This document shows positions 59,360-64,000 of a stretch of 64,000 nt of DNA, piece by piece (within the stretch, counting starts at the first letter, position 1; the number at the start of each line of letters is the position of its first letter). The position numbers were made by a program, and so were the translations under genes. This DNA is from Chryseosolibacter sp964493505. Its GTDB lineage: Bacteria; Bacteroidota; Bacteroidia; Cytophagales; Cyclobacteriaceae. The notes beneath the pieces were generated by a model. That model saw only the letters and a list, made by a program, of their open reading frames with translations, made no database searches and was not told the DNA's origin. The DNA lies in NCBI GenBank assembly GCA_964493505.1, contig CAZBNP010000006.1:1-64000 (forward strand). The letters are read 5' to 3'.

Positions 59360-60940
59360 TCAGAATTTATCAGCGCTGGCAGCTTCGAACGATTTTTCAT
59401 ACGGAGAAGACACCACGCCGTTTAACATTGACCCTACCGGGATCGAAGGATAGATCTCCTCCAGCGTTCTCACTTCGTTCATAAACACACGGCGGTAGAT
59501 CTGGTGACGGTTGAGCCTCCGCGGTGCATCAAGACCCGCGGCAGCGATGAGTTCCACGAAGCTCTCCACGGTATGCTTATGGTAGTTCGCCACACGAGCT
59601 TTCTTATCATTGACCACCAGCCCGATTGTGAGAGCCGGATTCTGCGTAGCCACGCCGGTGGGACACGTGTTCTTGTTGCATTCAAGAGCCTGTATACACC
59701 CGACCGCCATCATCATGGCTCGTGCGCTGTAGCATACATCTGCGCCGAGGGCGATCGCACGGGCCATCTGAAAGCCTGTCAGTATCTTTCCGGACGCGCA
59801 CACGGCTATGTGTTTCCGGATATCAAAGCCTGTCAGCATATTATCGACGAACGCGAGACCTTCAAGCAGTGGCATGCCAACGAAGTTTGAAAACTCAGGG
59901 GGTGCTGCGCCGGTACCTCCCTCGCCTCCGTCGACGGTGATGAAGTCAGGGTAGATCTCAAGTTCCACCATCGCCTTGCAGATAGAAATAAATTCGCTTT
60001 TACGGCCGATACAGAGTTTAAATCCTATTGGTTTACCTCCGCTGAGTTCGCGCATTTGCCGGATGAAAAGGACCATCTCCCGCGGTGTTTTGAACGCATT
60101 GTGAAATGGTGGCGAAAAGATAGTCGTGCCCGGCTTCACACCGCGGATTGCAGCGATCTCGGGTGTATTCTTTTTACCGGGAAGGATCCCCCCGTGACCG
60201 GGTTTTGCTCCCTGCGATATCTTGAGTTCTATCATTTTCACCTGTGGCAGGGTGGCGTTCTTTCTAAATGCTTCGGGTGAAAAATTGCCACTTTCGTCAC
60301 GCGCTCCAAAATATCCGGTGCCAATCTGCCAGATAAGGTCGCCACCATATTTGATGTGGTGCGGACTGATACCTCCTTCACCGGTGTTGTGTGCAAACTT
60401 GCCGATAGCAGCTCCGGCGTTCATTGCCTCGACCGCATTCCCACTTAGCGACCCGAAGCTCATCGCGGAGATATTCAGAACGCTCGCGTCATACGGCTGT
60501 TGGCAATCTTTATTGCCGACACGGACGCGAGGGTGATGATCCATCGAATCAAAGTCAATCGGGACGATGGAATGACTCATCCACTCATAGCCTTCGGCAT
60601 ACACGTTGAGCTGTGTACCAAACGGCGTTGTATCCACCTGCTTCTTCGCGCGTTGGTAGATCACCGAGCGGTCTATACGGTTGATCGGCGCACCATCGGT
60701 ATCCGACTCCACAAAATATTGCTGGATCTTCGGACGCAGGTCTTCGAACACGTAGCGAAGTCTGCCGAAAAGCGGAAAATTCCTTTTCAGAGACTGCCGG
60801 GTCTGCACCATATCGGCAATGCCCATATAGATGAATGGTCCGGCAAGCAGAAACAAAAACAAGGCGGCGGGTGTGAAGTACGCCCAAGCGAGAATTGCCA
60901 GGGTTATAACAACGCTGATAACAACAAAAATTCTTCTCAT
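59360..60940 (-). CDS. FMN-binding glutamate synthase-like protein (GltB central domain)
   Basis: A 526-residue protein with an N-terminal membrane anchor (IFVVISVVITLAILAWAY, second hydrophobic segment to about residue 45) followed by a full FMN (beta/alpha)8 domain as in GltB. MSFGSLSGNAVEAMNAGA, NTGEGGISPHH, SQGAKPGHGGILPG and VDGGEGGTGAAP are conserved. Cys residues for a 3Fe-4S cluster lie in GCIQALECNKNTCPTGVAT. There is no glutaminase domain and no GltD nearby. Such stand-alone members have unknown substrates, and membrane anchoring suggests a link to respiratory electron transfer. Confidence 0.85.
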   Translation of the reverse strand: MRRIFVVISVVITLAILAWAYFTPAALFLFLLAGPFIYMGIADMVQTRQSLKRNFPLFGRLRYVFEDLRPKIQQYFVESDTDGAPINRIDRSVIYQRAKKQVDTTPFGTQLNVYAEGYEWMSHSIVPIDFDSMDHHPRVRVGNKDCQQPYDASVLNISAMSFGSLSGNAVEAMNAGAAIGKFAHNTGEGGISPHHIKYGGDLIWQIGTGYFGARDESGNFSPEAFRKNATLPQVKMIELKISQGAKPGHGGILPGKKNTPEIAAIRGVKPGTTIFSPPFHNAFKTPREMVLFIRQMRELSGGKPIGFKLCIGRKSEFISICKAMVELEIYPDFITVDGGEGGTGAAPPEFSNFVGMPLLEGLAFVDNMLTGFDIRKHIAVCASGKILTGFQMARAIALGADVCYSARAMMMAVGCIQALECNKNTCPTGVATQNPALTIGLVVNDKKARVANYHKHTVESFVELIAAAGLDAPRRLNRHQIYRRVFMNEVRTLEEIYPSIPVGSMLNGVVSSPYEKSFEAASADKF

Positions 60941-61053
60941 AGTGAGGTCGGTTGATCCAAATATACAAAAAGCGTGACAAGGTTCTCAGAACAGTGGTTT
61001 GATCCCTGATAAGTTGGGTCACCCCAGGTATTGAACTTTGAACCGGATACAAC

Positions 61054-62880
61054 TCAATTATAGCGCACAAATCCAGGGGCGCGAACAAAGCCGGCGCTGT
61101 ATTTAACCCGAAGGTTGCCGCTCAGCCTGATGTTGAAAGAGCTGATGTCTTCCACTGTTCTCGGGTAATACAGAAACCTGAGCTCGATCGTTCCGAAAAT
61201 AAGGTTCTCATTTCGAGTGCGAACGCCGCCGCCGAATCCAAAATACGGTTTGTCATAAAGAACACTGTGTTGATCGCCGGAGATCATAGCCATCTCCGCG
61301 AAGGCGAAAGGCGCAAATCGAAAGCCCAGAAGCTGCCATGGAGAGAAAGCAACGGTTTCACTCTGCAGGTGCAAGCGTTTTGTTCCCCAAAGACTATCGG
61401 CGCGAAAGTACTGCAATCCGAATTCGTCATTGATATCGAGTGGCGGCGATGTTTTTTGCCTGAACACGCGGGTGTAATCTGCCTGAACCGTCTGCCTGAA
61501 AAGGAACTGTCCTTTAGGCACCAACTTGCTCAGCACTGTTCCGGCGACCATGACCGTGGCGTCTTCAAGACCGTTGTCGCTGATAAATCCGCCTCCTTTG
61601 AATCCGAAGGTAAAAAATTCACCGACGCGTTCCACCGTGGTTCGTTCTGCATCAAGGCCGATATACGTTCTCGAGAGCCCTTGACTTCGGGCCCACCCTG
61701 TGGTGACCGAAATATTATGCCCATGCGGTACGTCTTCTGTCCGTCCGAAGCCGTAGATATAGCGGGCCGTGTAGAAGTCTCGCCTGAAAAAAGTTGCGGA
61801 CGCCAGAACGAATGTCTGGTTGTTGTACAATGTGCGTTGCCTTTCCGACGTCTGGCTTGGTACGCGGGTAAAATGCTGTTCGAATGCTCTGATCGCCACA
61901 AAATGCCGGCTCCGATCGTGATTGCTGTTCGCACCGAAATTATAGCCTATCCAGAAATCGTTGATAACGTACCTATAGTCGCGAAACAGGGAATCATGCC
62001 GATCAAGAAAATTTTGCGACCAGTTTTTACTCAATTCCACACCACCCGCATATCGCGTGTAGGGAGAAACGAGTGGCCGGTCGAACCGAATGTAATATGC
62101 CGTTTCCTCCTCTTCGCCGTAGCTGCTCCCGGTGTTAAGTTGCGTATAGCCGATCGTTGCGTTGATAAATGATCCTCCGAGGCTGTTTTTGCGATACAGG
62201 AACTCATAGAGAAAGTCGGGATTTCGGTCGGGCTCGATCAACCCGTTAAATTCGAGTCGTTGTCCCCACCCTGCGAGATTCGCGTCGTATAATCGCAACC
62301 GCGTCTTTCTCGGGTTGGATGGATCGATCGATCCTCCGAGGCTGAATACGTCGCGGGTAAGCACAAGAATATCTACCGAGTCTGATTGCTCCCCGACGGG
62401 AACGACATAGATCTTCGCGTCGAGAAGAAAATCGCGGTCCCGGAGGTGCCGTTCGTTGTCTGCAACTTTGTATGGGTTCAGTGGCCGGCCTTCCCGAATA
62501 AAGAGGTTGTCGCGAATTACCCATTCCTTTGTGGTGTTGTGAAGCTTGTTACCCAGTCTGGTGACGGTATTCCGGATATTCTTCGTCGTATCGTAGACGG
62601 TGCGTTGAAAGTCGAGATGGCTGATATTGATTTTTCTGATGATCTTTCCCTCATAAGGCAGGAATGCCCCCTCACTCTTTACGGCAGCGGCCGGGTTGGA
62701 GGTTTGCTTGCGTGTAATGGATTTCATGATCCGCTGGGTCACACCGCTTTCTTTGATATTCGATATGATTCCGCTGCGGGTGGAGTCCACTTTCGTCGAA
62801 TCCTGTTTCCGCTGAGCACAAAGAAATCCTGGTACCAGGAGAATACCCGATAGATTGACCAATATGAAAAACATCCGCAT
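61054..62880 (-). CDS. BamA/TamA-like outer-membrane protein
   Basis: A 608-residue exported protein from the ATG at 62880 (MRMFFILVNLSGILL). The frame extends to a TTG overlapping the upstream stop, but the signal peptide fits the ATG. After a signal peptide (cleavage near LCAQ) comes a POTRA-like domain (about 75-180, with GKIIRKINISHLDFQRTVYD and VADNERHLRDRDFLLDAKIYV). A long beta-barrel part of about 400 residues follows, with strand patterns such as DFWIGYNFGAN and LIFGTIELRFLYYP, ending FVRYN. One POTRA plus barrel suggests a surface assembly or export factor. Partners unknown. Probably co-transcribed with eamA. Confidence 0.72.
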   Translation of the reverse strand: MRMFFILVNLSGILLVPGFLCAQRKQDSTKVDSTRSGIISNIKESGVTQRIMKSITRKQTSNPAAAVKSEGAFLPYEGKIIRKINISHLDFQRTVYDTTKNIRNTVTRLGNKLHNTTKEWVIRDNLFIREGRPLNPYKVADNERHLRDRDFLLDAKIYVVPVGEQSDSVDILVLTRDVFSLGGSIDPSNPRKTRLRLYDANLAGWGQRLEFNGLIEPDRNPDFLYEFLYRKNSLGGSFINATIGYTQLNTGSSYGEEEETAYYIRFDRPLVSPYTRYAGGVELSKNWSQNFLDRHDSLFRDYRYVINDFWIGYNFGANSNHDRSRHFVAIRAFEQHFTRVPSQTSERQRTLYNNQTFVLASATFFRRDFYTARYIYGFGRTEDVPHGHNISVTTGWARSQGLSRTYIGLDAERTTVERVGEFFTFGFKGGGFISDNGLEDATVMVAGTVLSKLVPKGQFLFRQTVQADYTRVFRQKTSPPLDINDEFGLQYFRADSLWGTKRLHLQSETVAFSPWQLLGFRFAPFAFAEMAMISGDQHSVLYDKPYFGFGGGVRTRNENLIFGTIELRFLYYPRTVEDISSFNIRLSGNLRVKYSAGFVRAPGFVRYN

Positions 62881-62909
62881 CCTGAACGCTGACAAAATTG
62901 CTGTGCCCG

Positions 62910-63797
62910 TCAAGGCTTTCTGTTGGCAAGATACACGCCAAAAAAGATCGCTGCCATGCCGGCAATGTGTCCGACAAAGAGTTGTTCGCCGTCAAACAAT
63001 CCCCAGACCACTGCAACGATGGGCGTAAGGTACGTAACAGAACTCGTGTACAGCGGCGAGCTGATCTTTACCAGCTTGTTAAACAAAATCGTTGCCAGCG
63101 ATGTACTCATAAATCCCAGGAGAGCCAGGTAGCCAAACGCAGTCCAGGCTCCCGGGTGGTTTTGCATCTTTTCGAGAAAGGGCGTGAACCGCAACAGGTG
63201 TATCATCGCGGGGAGTCCGATCAGCGCGAGGGAAACACTGGTTATTGTCAGCGCATTCAGATCCGCTATTTTGTATTTAATGAAATTGAGATTTGTGGCA
63301 TACAGCACACATGCTATGATCACGAAGATACCGAAGTAGTTGACTCCGGCGATACCGCCATTTGCGTTGGCCGTTATGAGTAAAACCGTACCTGCCAGGC
63401 CAATCAATATCCCGAAAATAGAGCGCTGTCTAAAAGGTTGATGAAAAAACCACACGCCGACGAGAAGGGTACAGACGGGTGTAAAACTATTCAAAATACC
63501 GGTCACTGAGCTCGATAGTCTCGTCTGAGCAATAGCAAACAGAAATGCAGGTAAGAAAATACCCATCAGACCTGAAAGCAGAAGCTTACCGTAGTGCTTT
63601 GGCTTAAGGCCGTGTAACTTGGCTAAAGCAATTGGCAGGAGGAACAACGCGGCGACCGCAATGCGGATCGATCCGAGTTCCCAGGGGGAAAAAACCTCCA
63701 GCCCCCTTTTCATTAGAATAAACGATGTGCCCCAAATAAGTGCCAACAGCGTCAGTAATATCAACGCTTTTATTTTGTTACTCGCGACGTTTTCCAT
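62910..63797 (-). CDS. EamA family (DMT) transporter
   Basis: A 295-residue inner-membrane protein with ten helices in two EamA halves (about 10-140 and 155-290). WGTSFILMKRGLEVFSPWELGSIR starts the first repeat. FKPKHYGKLL-like and PVCTLLVGVWFFHQP segments follow, and YLTPIVAVVWGLFDGEQLFVGHI marks the second. Members export amino acids or metabolites. The substrate is unknown. It precedes the BamA-like gene on the same strand with about 30 bp between. Confidence 0.88.
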   Translation of the reverse strand: MENVASNKIKALILLTLLALIWGTSFILMKRGLEVFSPWELGSIRIAVAALFLLPIALAKLHGLKPKHYGKLLLSGLMGIFLPAFLFAIAQTRLSSSVTGILNSFTPVCTLLVGVWFFHQPFRQRSIFGILIGLAGTVLLITANANGGIAGVNYFGIFVIIACVLYATNLNFIKYKIADLNALTITSVSLALIGLPAMIHLLRFTPFLEKMQNHPGAWTAFGYLALLGFMSTSLATILFNKLVKISSPLYTSSVTYLTPIVAVVWGLFDGEQLFVGHIAGMAAIFFGVYLANRKP

Positions 63798-63851
63798 ATA
63801 CGATTTACTTGTCGCTGAAAGGTTGATGGTTCAAAGGGCGGGCGTTAAATT

Positions 63852-64000
63852 TCAGGCGATCAGTTTTAGTGGTTCCGCGACATCTGTGGCATAGGCGTCC
63901 AGGACTTCATCGAGGATGTCCTGTACCTGCGAGAGGTCGTCGGCTTCCACCAGCCTTGCGCGGAATGGTTTGAAGTCGGGAATAGCCTTGAAGTAATTTG
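63852..64000 (-). CDS. Probable tRNA-dihydrouridine synthase, C-terminal end only
   Basis: The last 48 codons of a gene continuing past the window. The visible text starts NYFKAIPDFKPFRARLVEAD and ends in EPLKLIA. An N/H-Y-F-K-x-I-P-x-F-K-x-x-R segment near the C-terminus occurs in Bacteroidota DusB-type tRNA-dihydrouridine synthases, which reduce uridine in tRNA D loops. The catalytic barrel is outside the window, so the call is tentative. It is upstream of eamA on the same strand. Confidence 0.45.
   Translation of the reverse strand, partial: NYFKAIPDFKPFRARLVEADDLSQVQDILDEVLDAYATDVAEPLKLIA

Overview
The window looks like chromosome from a Bacteroidota bacterium, most likely order Cytophagales with a moderately high G+C content. 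The lineage call rests on several signals. There is a tRNA-Tyr/Gly/Thr cluster (in this phylum usually followed by tuf), gliding lipoprotein GldH, and type IX secretion genes porU and porV. There are also DUF2723 and GWxTD proteins, and many promoters of the Bacteroidota type (TTTG, about 19 nt, TAnnTTTG) with almost no Shine-Dalgarno sequences. The genus is not determinable from what I can see. No phage, plasmid, CRISPR array or intact insertion sequence was recognised.

Layout. 1-435: tRNA-Thr (partial), tRNA-Gly and tRNA-Tyr, with a 68-bp tandem repeat carrying two broken tRNA-Gly copies. 563-8478: core genes (DUF721, recF, pdhA, a membrane TPR protein, ribH, icd, a secreted CAP protein, panB, a phosphoribosyltransferase, an Lrp regulator). 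8609-16964: a surface-glycan locus, with a six-gene minus-strand operon (ABC exporter Wzm/Wzt, FkbM methyltransferase, three glycosyltransferase genes, one with two fused domains) and a divergent glycosyltransferase. 16916-23268: polytopic membrane and TPR proteins and a large DUF2723 protein. 23323-25608: lpdA and fabG.

25689-29755: a sulfur/methionine operon. A strong promoter leads into a SAM-I riboswitch, then an unannotated 44-codon ORF ending in two runs of Cys codons, then metY, metX and a homoserine dehydrogenase gene. The last Cys codons can pair perfectly with RNA just downstream. This suggests one leader that senses both SAM and charged tRNA-Cys, and it is the most interesting feature here.

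29725-38597: an orphan MASE1 histidine kinase, a degenerate ureohydrolase, a decayed PD-(D/E)XK transposase remnant carrying a palindromic insert, YicC, a TolB-propeller/beta-barrel fusion and a FAD oxidoreductase. 38669-45912: a tightly packed plus-strand run (MBL hydrolase, pssA, porU, porV, catalytically dead M16 peptidase) linking membrane lipid synthesis with type IX secretion. 45919-48880: gldH, ricT-like and purD. 49061-63797: recQ, kdsD, a mannose-1-phosphate guanylyltransferase, rlmB, a GWxTD protein, a methyltransferase, gapN, an FMN glutamate-synthase-like protein, a BamA-like barrel and an EamA transporter. The window ends in the 3' end of a probable dus gene.
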